Assembly (NCBI GenBank): GCA_029563075.1
Contig: JAKQTN010000025.1
Coordinates: forward strand, 1 to 64,000
DNA: 64,000 nt
Direction of reading: 5' to 3'
Source of the DNA: Pseudomonadota bacterium
GTDB taxonomy: Bacteria > Pseudomonadota > Gammaproteobacteria > Burkholderiales > Methylophilaceae
Made by a program: the position numbers and the translations under genes. This document shows positions 1-7,797 of the stretch, one piece after another; within the stretch, counting starts at the first letter, position 1, and every line of letters begins with the position of its first letter. The notes under the pieces were generated by a model, which worked only from the letters and a program-made list of their open reading frames with translations, did no database searches and had not been told where the DNA came from.

Positions 1-495
1 GTTATATAAAGAGGCAAATACTTCCTGAATGGCGTGCTTGATATTGTCCAAGCCCTGGATGTTCAGGAACGACTCTTGTTGACCCGCAAAGGATGCATCA
101 GGCAAATCCTCTGCTGTGGCAGAAGAACGCACCGCAAAGGTAGCGCCATTGCCGGATTTTGCAGTCAGAATGGCATAGTTTTCAGCAATGGCTTTGTCCA
201 GCGCGGGTGGAAAAGGTGCAGCCATGATCCATTCGCGAATCTGCTTGCCACATACTGCAAGTGCTTGCGTATCATCTGCATTGAGCTTATCAAGTAAATC
301 ATTAATCTTTTTGTCTAACCCGTTTTGCGCCAAAAATTCACGGTAGGCATCGGCTGTTGTTGCAAAGCCCGTTGGCACACGCACGCCCTTAGCTGATAGC
401 TGAGAAATCATCTCTCCTAAAGAAGCGTTTTTACCGCCGACAGAAGGGACGTCGGTGTTTCGTAGATTTTCAAATGGAATAACGTGGGCTGACAT
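1..495 (-). CDS. ppsA: Phosphoenolpyruvate synthase, N-terminal part (cut by the window edge)
   Basis: PEP synthase converts pyruvate, ATP and water to PEP, AMP and phosphate, feeding gluconeogenesis. Only the first 165 residues are present; the gene runs off the left edge. The N-terminus reads MSAHVIPFENLRNTDVPSVG followed by GKNASLGEMI, and further on GFATTADAYREFL and AVRSSATAEDLPDASFAGQQ, which are hallmarks of the PEP/pyruvate-binding domain of this family. The start ATG (complement of 493-495) has an AAGGA ribosome site just upstream. It is divergent from the cofactor run that begins at 733, with 237 bases between. In a RuMP-cycle methylotroph the enzyme would help move C3 units back to hexose phosphates; that role is inferred. 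A pyruvate phosphate dikinase is less likely given the N-terminal sequence. Confidence 0.9.
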   Translation of the reverse strand, partial: MSAHVIPFENLRNTDVPSVGGKNASLGEMISQLSAKGVRVPTGFATTADAYREFLAQNGLDKKINDLLDKLNADDTQALAVCGKQIREWIMAAPFPPALDKAIAENYAILTAKSGNGATFAVRSSATAEDLPDASFAGQQESFLNIQGLDNIKHAIQEVFASLYN

Positions 496-732
496 GATAG
501 TTCCTTCGATGTTCAAACAGGGGATTAAAATAATTTTTACAATGCAGTTACATTTTGCCTAAATAAGCAGGCGCTGTCACCTGAAAAATAGCGACTCAAG
601 ACTAAATTTTTGTGCACGTGCTGGAGTTGGCATATTAAAAGTCTTCACTGTCAGCTAAAATGATGATGAACGATGAGAAAATGGCGCTCAGTCGATGTGT
701 GTATCAAAAACTAAAAACATTGAATAACACTT
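496..732. other. Divergent intergenic region between ppsA and the H4MPT gene run
   Basis: These 237 bases must carry promoters for both ppsA (minus) and the H4MPT run (plus). I find no convincing -35/-10 pair by eye: a TTGGCA near 606 has no -10 at normal spacing. No ORF with coding character is seen. Confidence 0.4.
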
Positions 733-1743
733 ATGGTTGCAGCAATCCCCAATAAAATCACAGTTAAGAGCACCGCGCGTTTGCATATGGGTTTTTTTGA
801 CCTGCACGGCGGCCTGGGACGAAAGTTTGGCGGTATAGGGTTAAGCCTGGCTGCGCCTTTAGTTGAATTGACGGCAATCTTTGCTGAGAATAAACAAGCG
901 CAGGTCACAGGCTCTCCCCAAGTTCCTGCAGCAACGGTGGCGCGGGCATCCGCCATTACGGAACAGCTGATTAAAAAGCTGCAGCATGCTGGCGGTGTCA
1001 GTCTTAATATTCTGCAGCATATTCCCGAACATGCAGGATTAGGTTCCGGCACACAGCTGGCTTTGGGTGTCGGGGCGGCTATCAACGAGCTATACCAGCT
1101 AAAGTTAAGCACGGCACAAATCGCCGAGTTAACCGGGCGTGGCGGCCGCTCTGGCATCGGCATTGCAGCTTTTGACCATGGTGGATTATTGATTGACGGC
1201 GGACGTGCTTCTAACACTGCGACTGGTACGGCATTGTCAAAAGTACCGCCTTTGTTGGCACGTTATGATTTTCCAGAGCAATGGCGTATTTTACTGATAT
1301 TGGATACCAGCCAGCCGGGGATTCATGGGAAAAATGAGCTGGAGGCGTTTAAACGGTTGCCGGTGTTTTCTGAAAACCTGGCGGCGCATTTGTGCCGGCA
1401 TGTGCTGATGCAGGCGATGCCGGCATTAGTCGAGCAGGATTTAACGGCCTTTGGTAATAGCATTCAGGAATTGCAAGCGCATGTTGGCGACTATTTTGCG
1501 CCAGCGCAGGGCGGGCGTTATGCAAGCCCTCAAATCGGGGCAATATTGCTGCACTTGGCGCATGCGGGCGTGGCCTGTTTTGGGCAAAGCTCATGGGGGC
1601 CGACAGGGTTTGCCGTATTCGAAAATGAAGCGGGTACCATATGCATGCTGGATACTTTGCAGCACAAGTTTGCGGCATTTAACAATATTTCATATCAAAT
1701 CGTGCGCGCCAGTAATACCGGCGCAACGATACAAATTTCTTAA
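733..1743 (+). CDS. Beta-ribofuranosylaminobenzene 5'-phosphate synthase (beta-RFAP synthase)
   Basis: This enzyme commits p-aminobenzoate and PRPP to methanopterin synthesis, forming beta-RFAP with loss of CO2 and pyrophosphate. The 336-residue protein has the GHMP-kinase-like fold: an N-terminal STARLHMGFFDLHGG strand and the glycine-rich loop IPEHAGLGSGTQLALG at about 96-111, then GRGGRSGIGIAAFDHGG at about 136-152, typical of the bacterial and archaeal enzyme. Known homologues in methylotrophs (orf4 in the Methylobacterium extorquens H4MPT cluster) have been shown to have this activity; I recall this rather than check it. It heads the run with mtdB 16 bases downstream. pabB at 12601 would supply its p-aminobenzoate substrate. 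Start chosen at the ATG preceding VAAIPNKITVKSTARL; the ribosome site is weak. Confidence 0.88.
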   Translation: MVAAIPNKITVKSTARLHMGFFDLHGGLGRKFGGIGLSLAAPLVELTAIFAENKQAQVTGSPQVPAATVARASAITEQLIKKLQHAGGVSLNILQHIPEHAGLGSGTQLALGVGAAINELYQLKLSTAQIAELTGRGGRSGIGIAAFDHGGLLIDGGRASNTATGTALSKVPPLLARYDFPEQWRILLILDTSQPGIHGKNELEAFKRLPVFSENLAAHLCRHVLMQAMPALVEQDLTAFGNSIQELQAHVGDYFAPAQGGRYASPQIGAILLHLAHAGVACFGQSSWGPTGFAVFENEAGTICMLDTLQHKFAAFNNISYQIVRASNTGATIQIS

Positions 1744-1759
1744 GAGTATACATATTATT

Positions 1760-2659
1760 ATGGAAAAAGTTTCGATTTTACATCTCATTACAGCAGCCAA
1801 AAATGCCAGTCCGTTCGATGTGAACATGGCATTCGATGCCGGGTTTGATAAGATCATGCCTTACACGCATGTTGAGCTGGAGGAAGTGGCGGGTTTGGCG
1901 CAGGACGCGATTTTTTCGCGCAGCCCTTCCGGCATCAAGCGCGAGGCGATTTTTGTAGGCGGACGTGATATCGACTTAACCATGGATATGCTGGAAGCCG
2001 CGCAGAGAGCCATGTTTCCGCCGTTTCAGTTTTCAGTATTCGCGGACCCTTCAGGTGCGTTTACCACGGCTGCCGCCATGCTGGCAAAAGTAGATTTCCA
2101 TCTTAAAAGGCATTTTCAAACCAGTCTGAGTGGCAAGAAAGTGGCTGTGTTTGGGGCAACCGGCCCGGTAGGTGGTTGCGTGGCAGTGATCGCCGCCAAG
2201 CAGGGCGCACAGGTCGAGCTGGTTGCGCATAGCAGCATGGAGGCCGCGCGAAATAGGGCGCAAAGTTATAACCAGCGTTACGGCACCAGTATCGGCTATG
2301 TGGATGGCATGGATGAAGCCGCAAAGCAGGCCGTGCTGGATAAGGCAGATATTGCACTATGTACGGCAGCGGCGGGAGTTCGTGTGATTACGGCTGCACA
2401 AATTGCGCATTCCAGATCGCTGAAAGTTATTGCCGACGTGAACGCGGTTGCACCGACTGGTGCTGAAGGCGTAGATGTAATGGCGGATGGCGTGGCGATT
2501 GCTGCAACTGACGTTATCGGCATAGGCGCGCTGGCGATTGGCAATTTGAAATATGCCACGCAACACAACTTACTCAAACAAATGCTGGCCACAGATAAAC
2601 CGCTTTATCTGGAGTTTATGGCAGCGTTTGAAATGGCGCAAAATCTAGCAGGCGCCTAA
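1760..2659 (+). CDS. mtdB: NAD(P)-dependent methylene-tetrahydromethanopterin dehydrogenase
   Basis: MtdB oxidises methylene-H4MPT to methenyl-H4MPT in the cytoplasm, passing electrons to NAD(P). The 299-residue protein matches MtdB rather than the shorter MtdA-like or MtdC types: SPFDVNMAFDAGFD at 17-30, IFSRSPSGIKREAIFVGG at 51-68, FADPSGAFTTAAAM at 94-107, and a Rossmann nucleotide loop VAVFGATGPVGG at about 127-138, with GIGALAIGNLKY near the C-terminus. The open frame extends upstream to 1451 inside the previous gene, but homology begins at MEKVSILHL, so I start at 1760. It sits between the beta-RFAP synthase and an ATP-grasp gene that begins one base after its stop, so all are probably one transcript. 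Cofactor preference (NAD against NADP) cannot be read from sequence alone. Confidence 0.92.
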   Translation: MEKVSILHLITAAKNASPFDVNMAFDAGFDKIMPYTHVELEEVAGLAQDAIFSRSPSGIKREAIFVGGRDIDLTMDMLEAAQRAMFPPFQFSVFADPSGAFTTAAAMLAKVDFHLKRHFQTSLSGKKVAVFGATGPVGGCVAVIAAKQGAQVELVAHSSMEAARNRAQSYNQRYGTSIGYVDGMDEAAKQAVLDKADIALCTAAAGVRVITAAQIAHSRSLKVIADVNAVAPTGAEGVDVMADGVAIAATDVIGIGALAIGNLKYATQHNLLKQMLATDKPLYLEFMAAFEMAQNLAGA

Positions 2660-2660
2660 A

Positions 2661-3758
2661 ATGATAATCATCGCCGCAACCTCGGCGCGTGGCTATGCGC
2701 AAGCGGCAGCGTCTAGCGGTTATAAGGTCGTCACGCTGGACGTCTTTGCCGATGCGGATACACAGCGCATTGCCGAACAAGCCTTCAAGCTGAAAATGCA
2801 TGCGCAGGGTGCAGATGCGGAGAATTTCAAACGTATTTTTGCACAAATAAACCTCGATGATGTGGATGGTTTTTTGTATGGAAGCTTGTTCGATGCCGAA
2901 CCTGAATTGTTAAGCTGGGTAGCGGAACGTGTGCCTTTACTTGGCAATGCGCCGGATGTGCTTGAGCAGGCGAAGGGTTTTGATTTTTTTAAGTTATTGG
3001 ATGCGCTTAACATTACACATCCAGAAGTATGCCTAGATGCGCCTGAAGTTGCGGCGAACTGGCTTTCAAAAAAACTGGGCGGTAGCGGCGGCACGCACAT
3101 CAAGCCTGCGAATCAAGGCGAAGCGGGCGGTTATTCTCAGAAGACTTATTATCAGAAAAAAATAGCTGGAAAGCCTGTATCCATGCTATTTTTGGCTGAT
3201 GGCAAAACGGCAAAGCTAATCGGCTTTAATCTGCAATTTGTTGCGCCATTTGCAGATATGCCGTATCGCTTTGCGGGCGCGGTGAGTGGAGTAGATTTGC
3301 CTACGCGGGTGCAACAAGCATTTGAGCATGCAGCGCAGCAGCTAACGGTTACTTTGGGTTTGCGCGGCATCAATAGCTTAGATGCTATTTTAGATGGTGA
3401 AGCACTGTGGATTTTGGAACTGAATCCAAGATTAAGTGCGACTTTTCATTTGTATCCAAATTTGTTTGCGGCTCATATGCAAGGCTGCGCGGGGAATTTG
3501 ATGGGTTTTTCACTGCAACAAGCACCAGCCAAGGCCCAGTTGATTTTGTATGCGGATGATGCAGTTGAAATTCCAATCGATTTTGCCTGGCCAGATTGGG
3601 TGGCCGATATTCCATCTGTGGTGGATAAAGCATCCAGTGTTAAAATCGCCCATAACGCCCCGATTTGTACAGTGCTTGCGGAGGCGGAAAATGCTGATTC
3701 GGCATATATATCAGTGTTACAAAAAGCACAAAAATTAAGAGAGATAATTTATGACTAA
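2661..3758 (+). CDS. ATP-grasp protein of the H4MPT gene cluster (Orf17 type)
   Basis: The 365-residue protein looks like an ATP-grasp carboxylate-amine ligase. It opens with an alpha/beta segment (IIIAATSARGYAQAAA), has an ATP-binding stretch KKLGGSGGTHIKPA at about 137-150, and ends the core with GLRGINSLDAILDG and WILELNPRLSATFHLYPN, where the E-x-N motif would bind magnesium-ATP. Proteins of this kind are found beside mtdB and mch in H4MPT-containing bacteria (orf17 in M. extorquens, from memory) and have no proven reaction. It starts one base after mtdB and overlaps mch by eight bases, so translation is probably coupled. A ligase adding glutamate or a similar amine to H4MPT or methylofuran is a reasonable guess, not shown. 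Confidence 0.8.
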   Translation: MIIIAATSARGYAQAAASSGYKVVTLDVFADADTQRIAEQAFKLKMHAQGADAENFKRIFAQINLDDVDGFLYGSLFDAEPELLSWVAERVPLLGNAPDVLEQAKGFDFFKLLDALNITHPEVCLDAPEVAANWLSKKLGGSGGTHIKPANQGEAGGYSQKTYYQKKIAGKPVSMLFLADGKTAKLIGFNLQFVAPFADMPYRFAGAVSGVDLPTRVQQAFEHAAQQLTVTLGLRGINSLDAILDGEALWILELNPRLSATFHLYPNLFAAHMQGCAGNLMGFSLQQAPAKAQLILYADDAVEIPIDFAWPDWVADIPSVVDKASSVKIAHNAPICTVLAEAENADSAYISVLQKAQKLREIIYD

Positions 3759-4734
3759 ATTGGACGCCGGCTTATGGCCTAGCATCAATGCGCTTTCCGG
3801 CCCATTGGTACAGCAATTGATTGACAATGCCCGGGCGTTGCAAATCGGTGTGTCAACGCATGAATCCGGCGCGACGGTTGTTGATGCGGGCATTCTGCAT
3901 GCAGGCAGTGCAGAGGCGGGGCGATTGATTGCGGAAATCTGTATGGGTGGTTTGGGCAAGGTGGAGTTGAGCGACAAAACGGCTTTTAAAGACTGGCCTT
4001 CAGGTATCAAAGTGCAGAGTAAAAGCCCTGTATTGGCATGCCTTGGCAGCCAGTATGCGGGCTGGGCGCTTAGTAATGATAGTGGCCACGAAAAATTCTT
4101 TTCGCTCGGCAGTGGCCCTGCGAGGGCTATTGCGCAGCGTGAAGAACTGTTTAAAGAACTTGGATATAAAGACAGCGCACAAAACACGGTACTGGTGCTG
4201 GAAACGGACAAGATTCCGCCGATGGCGATCATTGAAAAAATCACGCGGGATACAGGCGTGCAAGCCAAAAATCTAACGCTGATATTGACGCCGACGACCA
4301 GTATCGCGGGCGTGGTGCAAATCGTGGGGCGCGTGCTGGAAGTGGCGCTGCATAAGGCGCATACGCTGCACTTCCCGCTGGCGAATATCATAAGCGGCAA
4401 TGGCGAAGCGGTTCTGCCGCCAGTTTCCAAAGATTTTATGACGGCGATGGGGCGTACCAACGATGCGATTTTATTTGGCGGTTTTGTGCAGCTCAATGTG
4501 AATTGCAGTGACGATGAGGCCAGAAAATTAGCACAAGAGTTACCCAGCAGCGCCTCAAAAGATTACGGAAAAACGTTTGCCGAAGTGTTCAAGTCTTGCA
4601 ATATGGATTTTTACCAGATTGATCCGCTGCTATTTTCTCCCGCAAAAGTGACAATTAACAACCTGGAAACGGGCAATAGTTTTGTTGCTGGCGAGTTTAA
4701 TAGCCAGCTAATAAATAAATCATTTAATATTTAA
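3751..4734 (+). CDS. mch: Methenyltetrahydromethanopterin cyclohydrolase
   Basis: Mch hydrolyses methenyl-H4MPT to formyl-H4MPT, the step after MtdB in formaldehyde oxidation. The protein has 327 residues, the usual length. Family-typical stretches include STHESGATVVDAGI near 36-49, GGLGKVELSDK, the FFSLGSGPARAIAQ segment near 118-131, LILTPTTSIAGVVQIVGRVLE, and the C-terminal DAILFGGFVQLNV. The ATG lies inside the end of the preceding ATP-grasp gene (overlap ATGACTAA), a usual sign of translational coupling. The formyltransferase/hydrolase (Fhc) genes that act next are not in this window. Confidence 0.94.
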   Translation: MTKLDAGLWPSINALSGPLVQQLIDNARALQIGVSTHESGATVVDAGILHAGSAEAGRLIAEICMGGLGKVELSDKTAFKDWPSGIKVQSKSPVLACLGSQYAGWALSNDSGHEKFFSLGSGPARAIAQREELFKELGYKDSAQNTVLVLETDKIPPMAIIEKITRDTGVQAKNLTLILTPTTSIAGVVQIVGRVLEVALHKAHTLHFPLANIISGNGEAVLPPVSKDFMTAMGRTNDAILFGGFVQLNVNCSDDEARKLAQELPSSASKDYGKTFAEVFKSCNMDFYQIDPLLFSPAKVTINNLETGNSFVAGEFNSQLINKSFNI

Positions 4735-4773
4735 TTCAATTAGTTATTTATTTAATTTAATGTAAATTATAAA

Positions 4774-5643
4774 TTGCGCATTCCCATTTTTACAGACGAT
4801 GCTGGCTGGCATGGTGAGCAGCTTAAACAGGCTTTTGCTATACATGGTGTAGAGGCGGTTTTTGTATCGCTACAAGATTGTGCGATTGACCTTTCTGGCA
4901 ATCAACCGCACATTTATATTCCCGAGGTTGATGAATTACCCAAAGCCGCATTCGTGCGCAGCGTTGCGGGCGGCACGTTGCAGCAGATCACCACGCGCCT
5001 GAATATTTTGCACATCCTGAAAATGCTAGGCGTCAGCGTTTACAACGACGGTAGAGCAATTGAGCGCACCGTGGATAAAGCCATGACCAGTTTTTTGCTG
5101 CATCAGGCAGGCATCGCCACGCCGCTAACCTGGGTATGTGAATCGCGCCAGCAAGCGCACGCGATTATTAAGAATGACTTAAAAATCAATCAGCAAATGG
5201 TCATCAAGCCATTATTCGGTTCGCAAGGGCAGGGTGTGCGTTTGCTTGATACGCAAAGCGCGTTACCTTTGCCGATGGATGATTTTGTTGATGGCGTGTT
5301 TTATTTGCAGGCGTTTATCGAAGCGCCACATGATTACCGCGTGTTTGTTGTAAATGGCCACGCTGTTGCCGCCATGCGCCGTAGCGGCGCTGATTGGCTG
5401 CATAACGTGGCGCAAGGCGCGCAATGTACAACTTCCGATGAATCTGACGTGATGAGTCTGGCTGTACAGGCGACCAAGGCGTTGGATATTGCTTATTGTG
5501 GCGTGGATATTATCCGTGACAGCAAAGGTAAGCTATGGGTGCTGGAAGTGAACAGCATCCCTGCCTGGCGGGGCCTGCAAGGAGTCTCTTCGGTGAATAT
5601 AGCACAAATTCTGGCGGATGATTTTTTAAGGCTCGCTCAATAG
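4774..5643 (+). CDS. RimK-like ATP-grasp ligase of the H4MPT cluster (Orf5 type)
   Basis: The 289-residue protein belongs to the RimK/glutathione-synthetase-like ATP-grasp ligases, which join an amino acid (often glutamate) to a carboxylate. Visible signatures are RTVDKAMTSFLLHQAGIATP near 96-115, VIKPLFGSQGQGVRLL (ATP loop) near 145-160, YLQAFIEAPHDYRVFV, and WVLEVNSIPAWRGLQG with the magnesium-binding E-x-N. The start is not ATG: the only ATG just upstream (4760) is followed at once by a stop, so the TTG at 4774, which begins LRIPIFTDDAGW, is used; no clear ribosome site precedes it. It lies 39 bases after mch and one base before the CitG-like gene. Homologues sit in the same place in H4MPT-using bacteria (orf5). 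Substrate unknown; methylofuran or H4MPT glutamylation is a guess. Confidence 0.82.
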   Translation: MRIPIFTDDAGWHGEQLKQAFAIHGVEAVFVSLQDCAIDLSGNQPHIYIPEVDELPKAAFVRSVAGGTLQQITTRLNILHILKMLGVSVYNDGRAIERTVDKAMTSFLLHQAGIATPLTWVCESRQQAHAIIKNDLKINQQMVIKPLFGSQGQGVRLLDTQSALPLPMDDFVDGVFYLQAFIEAPHDYRVFVVNGHAVAAMRRSGADWLHNVAQGAQCTTSDESDVMSLAVQATKALDIAYCGVDIIRDSKGKLWVLEVNSIPAWRGLQGVSSVNIAQILADDFLRLAQ

Positions 5644-5644
5644 C

Positions 5645-6481
5645 ATGCACCAGAACCAACTATTAGCGGACGCCTTCAAGGCCGCATGTATGGCAGAGCT
5701 TGAAGCTTTAAAGCCGGGCAATGTGCACATCTTTGCAGATGGCCACGGTATGACGGTACAGGATTTTATTCTAAGTGCCGAAGCCGCCTCTAAAGTGATC
5801 GTCAACGCTGGCTTTAGCTTGGGCGAGCGCATTTTATCGAGCGTTGAAGCCACGCAAAAAGTGGTGAACTGCAATACCAATTTGGGTGTGATTTTACTGT
5901 GCGCGCCATTACTTCACGCAGCTTTGCTGCCAAGTTCAGACACATTCGCTGAAAAACTATCAAGTGTGCTTGCTAACACCACCGTCAGCGACGCTGAACA
6001 TGCTTTTGCCGCAATCCGTTTGGCGAAACCTGCCGGGCTGGGTGAGAGTGCGCAATATGATGTGTATCAGCCTGCTAATTGCACGCTGCTGCAAGCCATG
6101 CTAGAAGCCGCACCGCGCGATATGATCGCGCAGCAATATGCGAATAACTATGTCAATGTTGTAGATGGCTTGGCACACTACCGGCAAATGCTAATACAAT
6201 GGCAGCGCCCGGCCTGGGCTGTCACGGCGCTGCATTTGCACTTTATGACACGTTTTTTAGATAGCCATCTTGTACGCAAATACGGTGAAACCGTTGCCAG
6301 GCTTGTGCAGGAAGAGGCGGCGGCGCATGAAGCAGAATTATTAAAAGCTTATAATCCAAAAAATTATCAGGCGCCCTTGCTAAGGTTTGATGCAGAACTA
6401 AAAAAACGTGGGCTAAATCCTGGCACCAGTGCGGATTTAACTGTGGCAGCATTGTTTTTGCATGCTTTAGATATTTGCTAG
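5645..6481 (+). CDS. CitG-like (triphosphoribosyl-dephospho-CoA synthase family) protein of the H4MPT cluster (Orf7 type)
   Basis: The 278-residue protein is related to CitG/MdcB, enzymes that transfer a ribosyl group from ATP to dephospho-CoA with release of adenine. Family features are [20 protein letters not shown] near 15-34, [16 protein letters not shown] near 78-93, and [20 protein letters not shown] with [10 protein letters not shown] at the C-terminus, corresponding to the conserved PG(S/T)-x-D-L end. No citrate lyase or malonate decarboxylase genes lie nearby, so the CitG activity itself is unlikely. Homologues (orf7) accompany mch in H4MPT bacteria and archaea. The start ATG is one base after the previous stop. 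A role in making the alpha-ribosyl linkage of H4MPT is my inference from the reaction chemistry. Confidence 0.82.
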   Translation: MHQNQLLADAFKAACMAELEALKPGNVHIFADGHGMTVQDFILSAEAASKVIVNAGFSLGERILSSVEATQKVVNCNTNLGVILLCAPLLHAALLPSSDTFAEKLSSVLANTTVSDAEHAFAAIRLAKPAGLGESAQYDVYQPANCTLLQAMLEAAPRDMIAQQYANNYVNVVDGLAHYRQMLIQWQRPAWAVTALHLHFMTRFLDSHLVRKYGETVARLVQEEAAAHEAELLKAYNPKNYQAPLLRFDAELKKRGLNPGTSADLTVAALFLHALDIC

Positions 6482-6520
6482 GAATATCTGGCATGGCCAT
6501 ATAGAAAATAAAAAATTTAA

Positions 6521-6532
6521 GTTACAATGTAT
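6521..6532 (+). promoter_or_regulatory. Candidate -10 region of the transaldolase promoter (shared 12-mer)
   Basis: The sequence GTTACAATGTAT contains TACAAT, one mismatch from the sigma-70 -10 consensus, 50 bases before the tal start. The identical 12-mer is found upstream of hps (7727-7738). No good TTGACA-like -35 is seen at normal spacing, so an activator may be needed. Confidence 0.35.
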
Positions 6533-6581
6533 GACTGGGTTCAGTCAAAGAATTTTAGTTAATTTATTTTTGGAGGATGCA

Positions 6582-7535
6582 ATGGCGAATTTATTAGACC
6601 AATTAAAAGCAATGACCACTATCGTGGCTGATACAGGCGACGTGGAAGCAATTAAAAGTGTTAAACCGGTTGATGCAACAACCAATCCATCATTGGTTTT
6701 AAAAGCAAGCCAATTGCCACAATATGCCCCTCTGATCGAAACAGCGATTGCGTATGCAAAAGCACAAGGCGGCACTAAGGAGCAGCAAATTGATAATGCT
6801 GCTGACAAATTGGCGGTATTGATTGGTACAGAAATTACTAAAGTAGTGCCAGGCCGCATTTCAACTGAAGTTGATGCGCGCTTATCATTTAACCTGGATG
6901 CAATGGTGGCAAAAGGCCGTAAATTGATTCAACTTTATAAAGATTCCGGCGTGGACAAAAGCCGTGTGTTGATTAAATTAGCCTCAACATGGGAAGGTAT
7001 TAAAGCGGGTGAAATTCTTGAAAAAGAAGGCATCCAATGTAACCTCACATTGCTGTTCGGTTTCGGCCAGGCACGCGCATGTGCGGAAGCTGGCGTATTT
7101 CTGATTTCACCATTCGTTGGCCGCATTCTGGACTGGTACAAAGCGAAAAATCCAGGTACGGAATACACACAAGAAACAGACCCAGGTGTGGTTTCTGTGC
7201 GCGCTATTTACAAGTACTATAAAGAGCACGGCTACAAAACAGTAGTGATGGGCGCTTCATTCCGTAATACTGGCGAATTAATCGCCTTGGCTGGCTGCGA
7301 TCGTCTGACAGTTTCGCCAAACTTGCTACAAGACTTAGCGGCTACTGAAGGCACGTTAGCACAAGTGTTAAAAGACACTGGCGCAACTAAAACACCTCCA
7401 GCGAGAATGACAGAGGAAGAATTCCGCTTCGAACTAAACCAAGATCCAATGGCGACAGAAAAGTTAGCCGAAGGCATTCGTGGCTTTGTGGCTGACCAGA
7501 TCAAGCTCGAAGTGGCCTTGGCAACAAAACTGTAA
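6582..7535 (+). CDS. tal: Transaldolase (TalB type)
   Basis: Transaldolase moves a dihydroxyacetone unit between sugar phosphates; in RuMP-cycle methylotrophs it regenerates ribulose 5-phosphate. With the start at 6582 the protein is 317 residues, the same length as E. coli Tal[14 protein letters not shown] near 30-42 carries the active-site Asp, [14 protein letters not shown] near 129-142 carries the Schiff-base Lys, and [19 protein letters not shown] and [11 protein letters not shown] follow. A longer frame starts at 6531, but the ATG at 6582 has a GGAGG ribosome site five bases away and gives the normal N-terminus, so I prefer it. The gene stands alone between the CitG-like gene and hps, with its own candidate promoter. 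Codon choice looks like that of a highly expressed gene. Confidence 0.95.
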   Translation: MANLLDQLKAMTTIVADTGDVEAIKSVKPVDATTNPSLVLKASQLPQYAPLIETAIAYAKAQGGTKEQQIDNAADKLAVLIGTEITKVVPGRISTEVDARLSFNLDAMVAKGRKLIQLYKDSGVDKSRVLIKLASTWEGIKAGEILEKEGIQCNLTLLFGFGQARACAEAGVFLISPFVGRILDWYKAKNPGTEYTQETDPGVVSVRAIYKYYKEHGYKTVVMGASFRNTGELIALAGCDRLTVSPNLLQDLAATEGTLAQVLKDTGATKTPPARMTEEEFRFELNQDPMATEKLAEGIRGFVADQIKLEVALATKL

Positions 7536-7550
7536 TAGCAATAGCGATGC

Positions 7551-7584
7551 TAAACCGTAACTAAGTTGTAATAATTACGGTTTA
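7551..7584 (+). terminator. Hairpin after transaldolase
   Basis: A perfect 10-base stem TAAACCGTAA / TTACGGTTTA with a 14-base loop lies 16 bases after the tal stop. There is no T-run behind it, so it may be a weak terminator or an mRNA-stabilising hairpin. Confidence 0.4.
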
Positions 7585-7726
7585 ACATTGACAACAATAA
7601 GCTGGGCACTTAAGATTGCGGGTCCAGCTTCAAATTCGCTAAGCGCTATTGGAATCTATGTTCCTGAGCAATTAGCAAAACGATTTGGTTGTAAATAAGT
7701 AGTAAAATTATGTAGCTAATCAAATA

Positions 7727-7762
7727 GTTACAATGTATATTTAATTAAATACCTCAGGTATT
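7727..7762 (+). promoter_or_regulatory. Candidate hps promoter -10 and downstream palindrome
   Basis: The same GTTACAATGTAT found before tal occurs at 7727-7738. Ten bases further on lies AATACCTCAGGTATT (7748-7762), a perfect seven-base-arm palindrome, which would fall just after a start site driven by TACAAT. The palindrome could be an operator or a leader hairpin. By eye only. Confidence 0.35.
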
Positions 7763-7797
7763 AAGTTATTAATAAAAATTTTTAATCGGAGAAAACC

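Noticed and set aside
711-1217. 168-codon minus-strand frame inside the beta-RFAP synthase gene
   Set aside because: Antisense shadow with Pro/Ala/Cys-rich composition; the plus-strand gene is unmistakable.
3735-4496. 253-codon open frame on the minus strand inside mch
   Set aside because: It is antisense to a clear mch gene, has a Ser/Pro/Cys-rich composition without domain features, and has no ribosome site or neighbours on that strand.
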